NCBI RefSeq assembly: GCF_015667795.1
Contig: NZ_JADPEL010000004.1
Coordinates: forward strand, 126,089-190,088
Reading direction: 5' to 3'
Origin: Clostridium sp. D53t1_180928_C8
GTDB taxonomy: Bacteria > Bacillota > Clostridia > Clostridiales > Clostridiaceae
Length of the DNA stretch: 64,000 bases
The stretch's first letter is position 1. Every line of letters begins with the position of its first letter. The translations under genes were made by a program, and so were the position numbers. Shown here in pieces: positions 55,848-64,000 of this stretch. The notes under the pieces were generated by a model. That model worked only from the letters and a program-made list of their open reading frames with translations. It ran no database searches and was not told where the DNA came from.

Positions 55848-56534
55848 TTATAATAATTTACTTTTTATAACAGAATACTTATATTCCGGTCTTCCAATAT
55901 TTCCAAATGATATTTCCGAACTTACTTTCCCAATTTTCTCTAAATAATCCATATACTTTTTTATAGTTACATTACTTATTTTCATTTCATATGCAATTTC
56001 TCTAAGTGTCCATATTTTTTTTGAATTTTCATTTAAAAATTCTATTACTTTATCTAAGGTTTTTTTATTTAATCCTTTTGGAAGTTTTAACTCTACCTCT
56101 TCAGCTTTATTTATAATTAAAGTATCTATATCACTTTGAGTTAATACTTTATCATTATTTAATAATTTTCTTTTTATTTTATACTTATTTATAGCTTCTT
56201 TAAATCTTTCAAATTCAAAAGGTTTAACTAAATAATCTATACTTCCATATGCAAAAGCCTTTTTTATTTCCTCTATATTATTTGCTGCAGTAATCATTAT
56301 TACATCATTGAAAAAACTCTTACTTCTAAGTGACTGTAATATCTCAATCCCACTTTTTTCTGGTAAAAACACATCTAGAAGTATTATATTTATATCTTCT
56401 TTTTCTAATATATTAATAATGTCCTTTTCATACATTACAGGCCCTAAAACTTCAATATCACCAATTTGTTCTAAATAACTTTTATTTATTAATGCAACCA
56501 TCGGATCATCTTCAACAATTAATACTTTCATCAT
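55848..56534 (-). CDS. CitB/DcuR-type response regulator
   Basis: 228 residues. Receiver (1-120) with acidic pocket VEDDPM, phospho-Asp in ILLDVFLPEKSG (about 54), Thr in MITAAN and Lys in YLVKPFEFERF; a linker; and a C-terminal HTH (about 160-225, KIWTLREIAYEMKISNVTIKKYMDYLEK) of the CitB/DcuR type. It follows its kinase by 2 bases, so the pair is co-transcribed. Likely targets are the dehydrogenase and AEC transporter genes just upstream. Confidence 0.9.
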   Translation of the reverse strand: MMKVLIVEDDPMVALINKSYLEQIGDIEVLGPVMYEKDIINILEKEDINIILLDVFLPEKSGIEILQSLRSKSFFNDVIMITAANNIEEIKKAFAYGSIDYLVKPFEFERFKEAINKYKIKRKLLNNDKVLTQSDIDTLIINKAEEVELKLPKGLNKKTLDKVIEFLNENSKKIWTLREIAYEMKISNVTIKKYMDYLEKIGKVSSEISFGNIGRPEYKYSVIKSKLL

Positions 56535-56536
56535 TT

Positions 56537-58090
56537 TTATTCCCCTTTTAAAATTGTAATAACAAATATTTTTTCACCATCAAACTCTTCTATATCAATA
56601 TTTCCATTATATAATTCAACTCTATTTTTTACTAAATATAGTCCTGTCCCTCTACCTTCACCCTTTGAAGATATTCCTTCTTTAAAAATTCTATTTTTCA
56701 AGTTTAAATCAATATCTATCCCATTATCTCGCACTTGCATTTCTATAACCGATTCATCCTCATATAGTGATATTTCAACCCTTTTATTATTATGTCCTTT
56801 TAAAGAACAAGCCTCAAATGCATTTTCAATTAAATTACCTAATATTGTTACTATATCATTTGAATCAATTATTCCATGATCCTCTTCTAAAAAAGATTCA
56901 TCTGTTAAATTTAATTCTAGCTTTCTCTCTCTAGCTACTAACTCTCTGCTAATTAACAGACCACGGACATATTTATCCTTTATATTATAAAACTTTTTTG
57001 TACTATTTTCTTGAACTTTTTGTAATCTGAGTATATAATTCTTAGCTTCTTCATAAGCCTTTATTTCAAGTAATCCTAAAATAACATGAAGACTATTTTT
57101 AAATTCATGAACATTTGCTCTTAAATTTTTAACAACTTCATCTACCCCAGTTATTTCTTTAGCAATTTTATTAATAGGCTGTTTATCAATTAATGTTATT
57201 ATAGTTCTAAGGCAATTATCATCTAAATAAATATGCTTCATAGTAACAAAAATTTTCTTATCTAAAATAATAAATTCCTTCATTTCAAACTCTTCTTTTT
57301 TATCTATATAGAAATCTAATTTTTCTAAAATATATTTAACATCAAAGTTTTCAAATAATCTATAGCAATTTTTATTTAGCTCAATAACCTTCTTATATTT
57401 ATTTAAAGAAATAATACCATCCTTAACGCTATTAAGTATTATATTTTTTTCCCTATACAGTGCTGCTATTTCAAAGGGTTCCATATTTAATATTGATTTC
57501 TTAACCTTATTAGATAATATTTTAGCCCCTATCATCGAAATAAACATTGAGAAAATAAACAATAATAAATATTTAACTTTAGCTTGCAAGTTAATTACTG
57601 TAATATCATTATAATATTTTCCCACCATAACAAAACCAACTTGCTTACCCTCAAAAAATATTGGTTCGAACCATCTTAATGTAATTCCCATAGAACCTTC
57701 CATAACAGAATAATAGCTGTCTGCATTCCTTATAACTCTTTTATTATCCTCATTTACATATATTTTACCTATCTGACTTTCATCTAAATGAGAATATTTT
57801 TCTCCAGTCATATCTCCAACTACAATAATGTCAATATTGTTGAGGTTTTCTATATATCCCTTAGTATATTCTTGAACACTACCATCATTTGTTTTTGTAT
57901 TAAGTTTTTCTTTAATTAACTCACTATTACTTATACTATATCCAACTTCTCTTAATGAATTTTTTATATTTTCATTTATATCAGTTAATTTTGATGAAAT
58001 AAAAATTAAATAAGATAAAAGTAATGGCACAAATGTAATAATTATAGCTAAAAAAAGTATTTTATTTTTAAAACTCATTTTTTTCTTCAT
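56537..58090 (-). CDS. CitA/DcuS-family sensor histidine kinase
   Basis: 517 residues from ATG 58090 (GGTGAT 4-5 bases upstream). Membrane helix (about 10-30), an extracytoplasmic sensor domain (about 30-165; MGITLRWFEPIFFEGKQVGFVMVG is typical of the C4-dicarboxylate/citrate PAS fold), second helix (about 172-195), a cytoplasmic PAS, a SpoOB-type H-box (RANVHEFKNSLHVILGLLEI) and HATPase_c with NLIENAFEAC and GRGTGLYLVKNRVELYNG. This family senses di- or tricarboxylates. Context suggests malate, lactate or a 2-oxo/2-hydroxy acid. Confidence 0.9.
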   Translation of the reverse strand: MKKKMSFKNKILFLAIIITFVPLLLSYLIFISSKLTDINENIKNSLREVGYSISNSELIKEKLNTKTNDGSVQEYTKGYIENLNNIDIIVVGDMTGEKYSHLDESQIGKIYVNEDNKRVIRNADSYYSVMEGSMGITLRWFEPIFFEGKQVGFVMVGKYYNDITVINLQAKVKYLLLFIFSMFISMIGAKILSNKVKKSILNMEPFEIAALYREKNIILNSVKDGIISLNKYKKVIELNKNCYRLFENFDVKYILEKLDFYIDKKEEFEMKEFIILDKKIFVTMKHIYLDDNCLRTIITLIDKQPINKIAKEITGVDEVVKNLRANVHEFKNSLHVILGLLEIKAYEEAKNYILRLQKVQENSTKKFYNIKDKYVRGLLISRELVARERKLELNLTDESFLEEDHGIIDSNDIVTILGNLIENAFEACSLKGHNNKRVEISLYEDESVIEMQVRDNGIDIDLNLKNRIFKEGISSKGEGRGTGLYLVKNRVELYNGNIDIEEFDGEKIFVITILKGE

Positions 58091-58136
58091 TAATATCACC
58101 ATTTTAGTTTTATACTTATAAATATTTTTAATACAT

Positions 58137-58166
58137 AAAAAGGGGTGTAAAAAAACACCCCTTTTT
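58137..58166. terminator. Terminator of the dehydrogenase gene
   Basis: A 12-bp perfect stem AAAAAGGGGTGT/ACACCCCTTTTT with a 6-base loop and T-runs on both strands. It separates the metabolic genes from the two-component system on the same strand. Confidence 0.92.
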
Positions 58167-58189
58167 TTCTACTCATATATATTGCTATA

Positions 58190-59188
58190 TTATGCTATAC
58201 TATTTTTACACTCTTCTCCATTTAAGAAATCTCTTAAATTTTCATAAGAATATTCTATCATATTTGTTAAAGCTTCATCTGTATATGATCCTATGTGAGG
58301 AGTTACTAACACTCTTGGATAAAGATCAATAAGCTTTTCATGTGATTTATTTTCTAATGTTTGTCCATTTAAATCCTTAAAGAATGTTGCAGATTCACCT
58401 TCTAATACGTCTGTTCCGAATCCGCCTAACTTTCCGACTTCAATTCCTCTTATTATAGCATCTATATCTTGTACTTCACCTCTAGCAGTATTTATTAATA
58501 TAGCACCATCTTTCATTTTTGATATAAATTCATCATTAATCATATGATAATTTACCCCTTTAATAAATGGCATATGAACTGAAATAACATCTGCTTGTGA
58601 TAATACTTCATCTAATTCCATAAATTCAACTACTTCTTTAGCCGCATCACTTTGGAATACATCATATGCTATAACTCTTGCTCCTAATCCTTTGAATAAC
58701 TTTGCTGTAGTTAATCCTATTTTACCAGCTCCTAAAACTGCAACTGTACAATTTCTTATTTCCTTACTAAACATAAATGGATCTACAACAAAATTCTTTT
58801 CTCTTGTTCTATTTACAGTATAAGCTGTATGTCTAAGTAACATCATTGCTAAAGATACTGCTAATTCACCTATTGCATTTGGTGAATATCCTGGAACTCT
58901 AGCACACTTTAATTCTAAATCTTTAACCGCTTCTAAATCAACATGATCAAAGCCAACTGTTCTTGTTAAAAGGTATTGTAATCCATTAGCTTTTAATAAC
59001 TCTAAATTTTGTCTATCTGCTTTACAGTTACCTCTTACCATAACTGCCTCAGCTCCAATTGCCTCTTTAACATTTTCATGATTTAATCCTAAAGTAACTA
59101 ATTTAATATCATATCCAAATTTTTTATTTATCTCTTCAAAGTATTTAACTTCTGTTTCTCTAACACCATAACAAACTAATTTTATCAT
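58190..59188 (-). CDS. D-2-hydroxyacid dehydrogenase (D-lactate dehydrogenase type)
   Basis: 332 residues. N-terminal catalytic half with LLTRTVGFDHVDLEAV and YSPNAIGELAV; Rossmann motif VLGAGKIGLTTAKLFKGLG (about 150); then INTARGEVQD (catalytic Arg), DVLEGE (Glu) and VTPHIGSYTDEAL (His). It reduces a 2-oxo acid such as pyruvate with NADH, or the reverse; D-LDH and (R)-2-hydroxyisocaproate dehydrogenase cannot be separated by eye. It lies 117 bases after the AEC transporter gene, with a hairpin between. Confidence 0.88.
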   Translation of the reverse strand: MIKLVCYGVRETEVKYFEEINKKFGYDIKLVTLGLNHENVKEAIGAEAVMVRGNCKADRQNLELLKANGLQYLLTRTVGFDHVDLEAVKDLELKCARVPGYSPNAIGELAVSLAMMLLRHTAYTVNRTREKNFVVDPFMFSKEIRNCTVAVLGAGKIGLTTAKLFKGLGARVIAYDVFQSDAAKEVVEFMELDEVLSQADVISVHMPFIKGVNYHMINDEFISKMKDGAILINTARGEVQDIDAIIRGIEVGKLGGFGTDVLEGESATFFKDLNGQTLENKSHEKLIDLYPRVLVTPHIGSYTDEALTNMIEYSYENLRDFLNGEECKNSIA

Positions 59189-59231
59189 ACTAACTCTCTC
59201 CTTTGTTATTAAATCCCAAGATTATTTTTTA

Positions 59232-59270
59232 GAACAATGGCCACTCTATACTTTATAGAATGGCTTGTCC
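59232..59270 (-). terminator. Hairpin between the AEC transporter and dehydrogenase genes
   Basis: A long stem on the minus strand: GGACAA with TTGTTC, then GCCATTCTATA with TATAGAGTGGC (G-U pairs and a 2-base bulge) and a 3-base loop. No strong T-run follows. It may act as a partial terminator or an mRNA cleavage or stability element. Confidence 0.6.
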
Positions 59271-59305
59271 TTATTATTTTCTTATTATTTAATATAAAAT
59301 TTTAT

Positions 59306-60367
59306 TTATGCAAATAATCCTATATTTCTTATAACTTCTAATATAACTATTAATACTGGCATAGCTGCTACTGCTACTACAGTTGATAATAATGAACAAT
59401 TTGATGTAAATAAAGATTCCCTATCGTAACTAATTGCATATGCTGCTGCAACTGTTGCTGTTGGTGCTGCCATCATTATTACTGTTGTTGCCATTCCCTC
59501 AAATGAAACTGGTAATATTCCTAACTTACTAACTGCTAATAATAAAACAAAGTTTATAGCTGGAACACATAATACTTTTATTAAACTATACCCCCAAGCA
59601 TCTTTTTGAGATACTGCTTTTTTGAATGGAACTTCAGCTAAAGTAGCTCCGATTGAAATCCATGCAAGTGGTGATGCTAAATTACTTAAATAAGTAAGAG
59701 GTTTGTACAGCCATGGTAAAGTTTGATCTATTCTTAAAAATGCATAATTTGAAACTTCTCCATTAACATTAACTGCAACTTGTGGAAGCATATCTTGGCA
59801 TAACCAAATAAATAATCCAAAGAATGTAGCTAAAATAATTGGATTTAAGAATATCTCTTTTAGGTTCTTTTTAAAGTTTTCTTTATCCATCTTTGTTCCA
59901 GACATCTTTATAAATGCATATGAATATAAGAAAACTCTATAAGCAATATTAAATATATTTGAATACATAGTACCTACTGCCCCATATACTGCTGAAACTA
60001 TTGGTGTTCCGAAAAATGTAGTTGAACCAAATATAGTAAGTACTCTGTATACGTCTTGCTTGTCCCCTTTAACTTTTGCATACATTATTTTTGTTATTGG
60101 AATTAATACAATATAAATTGCAAATCCCCAAACTAAGATACTCATACCTTGTTTTAGCTGTTCTCCATTTATATCTTTCATAAATGATGTAAATGCTAAT
60201 GCTGGTAAAGAAATTGTAAGAACTAATTTAGTTAACATCTTAGATGCATTTGAATTTAATATTTCTCTTTTTCTTAAATAAAACCCTAAAAGAATTATTG
60301 CTACTGATGAAAATATTGCTCCTAAAATAGCATTGTCTGTTAAAGTGTTTTTTATAATTTCTAACAT
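59306..60367 (-). CDS. AEC (auxin efflux carrier) family transporter, malate-permease type
   Basis: 353 residues, about ten helices in two halves. KMLTKLVLTISLPALAFTSF in the first half and MAAPTATVAAAYAISYDRE in the second are typical of the MleP/AEC family. Bacterial members carry malate or other organic acids. It is the first gene of a probable unit with the D-2-hydroxyacid dehydrogenase, has GAGGAG upstream and a promoter at 60432-60460. Confidence 0.88.
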   Translation of the reverse strand: MLEIIKNTLTDNAILGAIFSSVAIILLGFYLRKREILNSNASKMLTKLVLTISLPALAFTSFMKDINGEQLKQGMSILVWGFAIYIVLIPITKIMYAKVKGDKQDVYRVLTIFGSTTFFGTPIVSAVYGAVGTMYSNIFNIAYRVFLYSYAFIKMSGTKMDKENFKKNLKEIFLNPIILATFFGLFIWLCQDMLPQVAVNVNGEVSNYAFLRIDQTLPWLYKPLTYLSNLASPLAWISIGATLAEVPFKKAVSQKDAWGYSLIKVLCVPAINFVLLLAVSKLGILPVSFEGMATTVIMMAAPTATVAAAYAISYDRESLFTSNCSLLSTVVAVAAMPVLIVILEVIRNIGLFA

Positions 60368-60431
60368 ATCATTTCTCCTCTTGTATATTTTTTAACATTC
60401 ATATAAATGTTTTTCTCTCAAGTACAAATTT

Positions 60432-60460
60432 ATTGTACAAGCTTCGACATTTTTCTACAA
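60432..60460 (-). promoter_or_regulatory. Promoter of the AEC transporter gene
   Basis: On the minus strand: -35 TTGTAG (60460-60455), 17-bp spacer, -10 TACAAT (60437-60432), about 65 bases before the ATG. Upstream (60481-60505) TTATTTAAG occurs as an imperfect direct repeat that could bind the CitB-type regulator. Confidence 0.6.
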
Positions 60461-60537
60461 TTTGTTTAAATTTATAAATAATTATTTAAGTTATTTAAGT
60501 TATATTTTTAACAAATTATTTTTTCTTATAAATTATC

Positions 60538-60584
60538 AAAAGCTCCATCAAATCAATGGTAATCACTGATTTAATGGAGCTTTT
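60538..60584. terminator. Terminator of the 232-residue unknown gene
   Basis: An 18-bp stem with one mismatch (AAAAGCTCCATCAAATCA opposite TGATTTAATGGAGCTTTT) and an 11-base loop, downstream of the stop at 60613. Confidence 0.75.
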
Positions 60585-60612
60585 TATAATAAAACATACC
60601 TATATATTATTT

Positions 60613-61311
60613 TTATTTACTTATTGATATAAAATATAAACTTTTATCGTCAATTATTTCACTTACTAGATTATTAATTAACAATTTTGAATCATTACTT
60701 ATATATTCCCTTATTGGATCTTCTAAATAAGTTAATTCTAGCAAACTAATCTCTTCCCTCGAATATAAATAAAACTTATATTCCTTATCATATTGTATCT
60801 CTCCAAACTGTTTTAATAATTCTATTGTTATTTCACCTATACTATTTCTTTTCTCAAATATTACATTAATACTATTTTTATTTAACTTTATATACTTTAA
60901 AATATCTTTATTTTCAACTATAAACATTAATAAATTTAAGTTTATTCTTTCTCCCATAATTAACTGATTTATTTTTATTACATTATTTGCTTTTTCAAAC
61001 TCCTCTTTTATTACTTCATCTTGTATATTATTTCGTCCAATTGCAATTATACAGTTTGCTTCTCCTTTTAAGTCATTTATTTTATCTATATTTTTATCAT
61101 TAATATCATTTACTAATATAATTATAATATCTGATTTAAACATTATCTTTTTATAATCTTTATAATCTATATAAATACTTTCTAATATATTTTTACCTAT
61201 TTTATAAACTTGTCTTTCAGAGCTTTCATTATTGCTCTTTATATTTATAAGTAAACTATTTTCACTTTCAAACTTAATACTTTTATCTAAGCAAACTATC
61301 TTTATTTTCAT
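60613..61311 (-). CDS. Hypothetical protein (232 residues)
   Basis: Starts MKIKIVCLDKSIKFESENS after AGAGG (9 bases). No signal peptide and no continuous membrane helix. Alternating hydrophobic strands and Lys/Glu/Asn-rich helices suggest an alpha/beta fold: IIIILVNDINDKNIDKIND and ANCIIAIGRNN look like strands with following loops. I recognise no family. Single-gene unit with a terminator. Confidence 0.55.
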   Translation of the reverse strand: MKIKIVCLDKSIKFESENSLLINIKSNNESSERQVYKIGKNILESIYIDYKDYKKIMFKSDIIIILVNDINDKNIDKINDLKGEANCIIAIGRNNIQDEVIKEEFEKANNVIKINQLIMGERINLNLLMFIVENKDILKYIKLNKNSINVIFEKRNSIGEITIELLKQFGEIQYDKEYKFYLYSREEISLLELTYLEDPIREYISNDSKLLINNLVSEIIDDKSLYFISISK

Positions 61312-61421
61312 ATATTACTACCTCTTAATTATATCTACGTTAATTATATCACAAAGCAATAGTAATTTTTTATAATTACAAATAAGACTAGTACAAACTT
61401 TTTTTATAAATTAGTGCATCT

Positions 61422-61742
61422 TTATAATTTTGCTTTCCAATAATCATTTGCTTCTGTTTCAAGCTTTTTAAGCCTTGTATAATAGTCTGGAAACTCTAAT
61501 AGATGTGCATAGGCAATTTTCCCTGTTAAAATAGGATCATTATTTGTTATATTTGATTTTAGAAATTTAGTTCCATGTTCTAATTCAACATTAATTCCTA
61601 TGGTAAATTCATTCAAATCAAACTTTTCCTTTGTAAAATCAATACCTATTTTTCTTGCAATATCTTTTGCCTCTTCTGATGTAAAAGATATTTTTTGGAT
61701 ATCACCTCTTAATTTAATTAAATACCATTGAGTATGTTTCAT
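61422..61742 (-). CDS. DUF5661 family protein
   Basis: 106 residues. FTSEEAKDIARKIGIDFTKEKFDLNEFTIGINVELEHGTK followed by ILTGKIAYAHLLEFPDYYTRLKKLE matches the conserved DUF5661 pattern (EeAk..GidF, VELEHGt, GkIAyAHL.EfPDYYtRL). Cellular role unknown; the invariant His and Glu in VELEHG and AHLLEFPDYY suggest a metal or ligand site. AAAGGTGAGG precedes the ATG. Confidence 0.82.
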   Translation of the reverse strand: MKHTQWYLIKLRGDIQKISFTSEEAKDIARKIGIDFTKEKFDLNEFTIGINVELEHGTKFLKSNITNNDPILTGKIAYAHLLEFPDYYTRLKKLETEANDYWKAKL

Positions 61743-61800
61743 TTATACCTCACCTTTAAAATAATCAATACTTTATACTATGATAATAATAAATTTAAGA

Positions 61801-61824
61801 CTACTGTGAATTTATTCACAGTAG
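61801..61824. terminator. Hairpin after the starch-binding protein gene
   Basis: A perfect 10-bp stem CTACTGTGAA/TTCACAGTAG with a 4-base loop, 18 bases after the stop codon on the minus strand. The T-run is weak. Confidence 0.7.
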
Positions 61825-61841
61825 CCCTAATCTATACTTTA

Positions 61842-64000
61842 TTATTCTATTACAGTAACTTCTATTGATTTTGATGCATAATCTCCCTCTTCATCAATAA
61901 CATCTACCCAAATTACATACTTATCTGCAATTTCTGGTTTCCAAGCTGTAATATTAGAATCTTTAAAATCATGTAGTGTTGTCCATGTATTCTCAAAGTC
62001 ATGAACAGCAACCCTATATTGAAGCTTAGAACCACCAGCTGCTGTAGTTATAATATTTACACTATCTCCAACCTTTATAGTAGTTTTATCCACAGATACA
62101 TCTGTAATCTCCACCGCTTTTTTACTCACTGTTACTTTCTTAGATGTACATTTTATATTACCAGCTGAATCCATAACATCTACATAAACATAATATTCTC
62201 CAATTTCTTCTGGAGTCCATTTTATTGAATCTTCGCTTGAATTATCTTTTATTAAAGTATATTCTGCTCCTTTCTTATAATAGAATTTATAAGTTAAGCT
62301 TCCTATTCCGCCCTTTGCATCTGCTGAAATTGAAATTTCTTCACCTGCACTTACTTCTGTTTTATCTAAGTTAAGAGAATTTAAAACTATATCTGTATAC
62401 TTTGGATCTACCTTAAATTCAAAAGAATCTTCTTTTGCATTACCTTTTGAATCCTTTACTGTTACTATTACTTTATAAGTTCCAGCTGTTAATGGTGTCC
62501 ATTCAGCATTACTAGCATTTGAGTAATCTCTTATAATCTTCTCTGTGTTAGTTTCAGTATTTTTACAAGTAAATTTATATTGTAATGTTCCATTTCCGCC
62601 AGTTGCTTTTACTGATAAACCTATAGTAGTTTCTTCAACTTGTGGTGATAATTTATCTGCTACAAATGAAGTTATTTGTATAGGTCTAACTATATCTGTT
62701 AAAGTCCAATTTCCATTTTCATAAGTTCCAATTTTATTTTCTGGTAAATTAAATCCTGGTTGTTGTGCTCCTGGTATTTGAGCATTTCCATTATTAAATA
62801 TTACTTGTGTATTTTCTCCCCAACCTTCTGGTAATGTATAACTATATATTCCATTACCTTCATTAGTCATTGCTACTCCTGGCCATTTTGTAATTTCTTT
62901 AGTTGGAGATACACTTTCATCATATACATATATATTTGCACTTGACCATCCACTTGGCAATTTCATCTTTGCAATTGATGTAGTTATAACAGGTTCTTCT
63001 ACCTTTTTATAACTATAAGTTACAGTTATAGTTTTACCCTCTGAATTTTTACCTGTTAATGTTAACTTAACTGTATCGCCTACAGCTACATCTTCACCTA
63101 TAGTAATTGATGTTCCATTAGTATAAGTTTTTGCACTTTCTCCATTAACTGAATAAGTTGCTTCTATTGTATTTTTTGCATTTAAAGTTACATTTAATGA
63201 ATTACTGAATTCTGTTCCATTTACTATTGAACTTGAAACCTCTGGAGCTGGAATTTCATTATTCATCCAAGAACCATCTTTATAAATCTTATTACTGTTT
63301 GTTGGTAATACAAAACCGGGTTGTTGTGCTGCTGGTATTTGAGCATTTCCATTATTAAATATTACTTGTGTTTTATCTCCCCATCCTTCTGGTAATGTAT
63401 AACTATACACCCCATTACCTTCATTAGTCATTGCTACTCCTGGCCATTTTGCTATTTCCTTTGTTGGAGTTACACTTTCATCATATACATAGATATTTGC
63501 ACTTGACCAACCGCTTGGTAATTTGATTTTTGCTGTTGAAGCAGTTGAAGTAGGTTTTTCTATCTTTTTATAAGAATAAGTTTTTGTTGTTGTTTTTCCT
63601 TCTGAATTTTTACCTGTTAATGTTAATTTTACTGTATCGCCTACAGCTACATCTTCCCCTATAGTAATTGGTGTTCCATTAGTATAAGTTTTTGAAGATT
63701 GTCCATTAACTGAATAAGTTGCTTCTGTTGTGTTACTTGCATTTAAAGTTACCTTTAATGATTCTATAAACTCTGTTCCATCAGCAACTGAACTAGATAC
63801 TTCTGGATCCTTAACTTCAACAATACTATCTTTCCAAGCTCCATCTTCATAAATCTTTGAGCTACCTGTTGGTAATACTAATCCTGGTTGTTGTGCTACT
63901 GGTATTTGATTACTTCCATTATTAAATATTACTTGTGTTTTATCTCCCCATCCTTCTGGTAATGTATAACTATACACCCCATTACCTTCATTAGTCATTG
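61842..64000 (-). CDS. C-terminal part of a secreted starch-active protein with repeated CBM26 modules (5' end outside window)
   Basis: At least 718 residues; the frame runs off the right edge, and the ATG at 63998 is an internal Met. CBM26 modules (SGWSSANIYVYDE, KWPGVAMTNEGNGVYSYTLP, NTQVIFNNGNAQIPGAQQPG) occur three times, the first cut by the edge. Between them sit Chitobiase/HEX-like linker domains (EVSSSVADGTEF, VTLNASNTTEATYSVNGQ). Three further beta-sandwich domains of about 90 residues (441-718; ITSFVADKLSPQVEETTIGL, WTPLTAGTYKVIVTVKDSKG) resemble Y_Y_Y/Ig repeats. No anchor motif is seen at the C-terminus. An alpha-amylase or pullulanase catalytic part is expected beyond 64000. Confidence 0.85.
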   Translation of the reverse strand, partial: MTNEGNGVYSYTLPEGWGDKTQVIFNNGSNQIPVAQQPGLVLPTGSSKIYEDGAWKDSIVEVKDPEVSSSVADGTEFIESLKVTLNASNTTEATYSVNGQSSKTYTNGTPITIGEDVAVGDTVKLTLTGKNSEGKTTTKTYSYKKIEKPTSTASTAKIKLPSGWSSANIYVYDESVTPTKEIAKWPGVAMTNEGNGVYSYTLPEGWGDKTQVIFNNGNAQIPAAQQPGFVLPTNSNKIYKDGSWMNNEIPAPEVSSSIVNGTEFSNSLNVTLNAKNTIEATYSVNGESAKTYTNGTSITIGEDVAVGDTVKLTLTGKNSEGKTITVTYSYKKVEEPVITTSIAKMKLPSGWSSANIYVYDESVSPTKEITKWPGVAMTNEGNGIYSYTLPEGWGENTQVIFNNGNAQIPGAQQPGFNLPENKIGTYENGNWTLTDIVRPIQITSFVADKLSPQVEETTIGLSVKATGGNGTLQYKFTCKNTETNTEKIIRDYSNASNAEWTPLTAGTYKVIVTVKDSKGNAKEDSFEFKVDPKYTDIVLNSLNLDKTEVSAGEEISISADAKGGIGSLTYKFYYKKGAEYTLIKDNSSEDSIKWTPEEIGEYYVYVDVMDSAGNIKCTSKKVTVSKKAVEITDVSVDKTTIKVGDSVNIITTAAGGSKLQYRVAVHDFENTWTTLHDFKDSNITAWKPEIADKYVIWVDVIDEEGDYASKSIEVTVIE
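62688..64000 (-). repeat. Tandem CBM26-linker repeats (units of 567 and 561 bp)
   Basis: The segments beginning MTNEGNGVYSYTLPEGWG recur at 63998, 63431 and 62870, so the period is about 189 then 187 codons. Protein identity between units is high by eye (long exact strings such as AKWPGVAMTNEGNGVYSYTL), and the DNA is also closely similar, indicating recent duplication. Confidence 0.8.

Overview
The window is AT-rich (roughly 28% GC by eye), densely coded, rich in strong AGGAGG-type ribosome binding sites, and nearly every transcription unit ends in an obvious hairpin plus T-run. Gene content (rubrerythrin, FeoAB, YeiH, PP-loop LarE, CwlC-like amidase, DUF969/DUF979, LPxTG proteins, CBM26 repeats) fits a saccharolytic, anaerobic, spore-forming Clostridium sensu stricto. 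This assignment is inference; no rRNA is present. I found no tRNA, rRNA, CRISPR array, insertion sequence, integrase or phage module.

Layout. 1-2234: a partial membrane protein and an LTA-synthase-like sulfatase. 2260-19464: an arabinoside-utilisation locus on the minus strand. It holds a LacI repressor, a GH127 beta-L-arabinofuranosidase, an ABC sugar importer (binding protein plus two permeases, no ATPase), a GH51 and a GH43_26-like arabinofuranosidase, an ArsR-type regulator fused to a putative ligand-binding domain, and a 2241-residue LPVTG-anchored DUF5695/LamG/Big_4/CBM32-like surface protein. The 11-mer TTAAACGTTTT occurs five times, at lacI, GH127, the importer and the giant gene, so the LacI protein probably controls them all.

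19542-24090: an Mrp/ApbC ATPase, then a probable 5-oxoproline/gamma-glutamyl unit (DUF969, DUF979, Pcp, gamma-glutamylcyclotransferase-like) and a small secreted D/N/Y-rich protein. 24098-27351: a CwlC-like amidase, then a MerR regulator next to a MATE pump whose promoter has the classic 19-bp MerR spacer with a palindrome. 27382-41000: a beta-propeller sensor kinase without a partner, several small conserved or unknown proteins, PAP2 phosphatase, rubrerythrin, polysaccharide deacetylase, Cys-rich small proteins, CobO, YeiH with divergent LysR, a His/Cys-rich protein and cardiolipin synthase.

41109-47982: an alpha-galactoside system (ABC importer without ATPase, divergent AraC-type activator, GH36 alpha-galactosidase). 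The binding-protein gene and GH36 share the 14-mer ATGTCTAAATGTTA upstream. 47993-48958: a decayed LPxTG surface-protein pseudogene. 49269-55598: nitroreductase, Dabb protein plus APH-fold kinase, FeoAB with divergent DtxR/MntR regulator, LarE. 55560-60584: a small membrane protein, a CitA/DcuS-CitB type two-component system, a D-2-hydroxyacid dehydrogenase and an AEC transporter, probably one organic-acid module. 60613-64000: two small unknown proteins and the C-terminus of a secreted starch-binding protein with repeated CBM26 modules.
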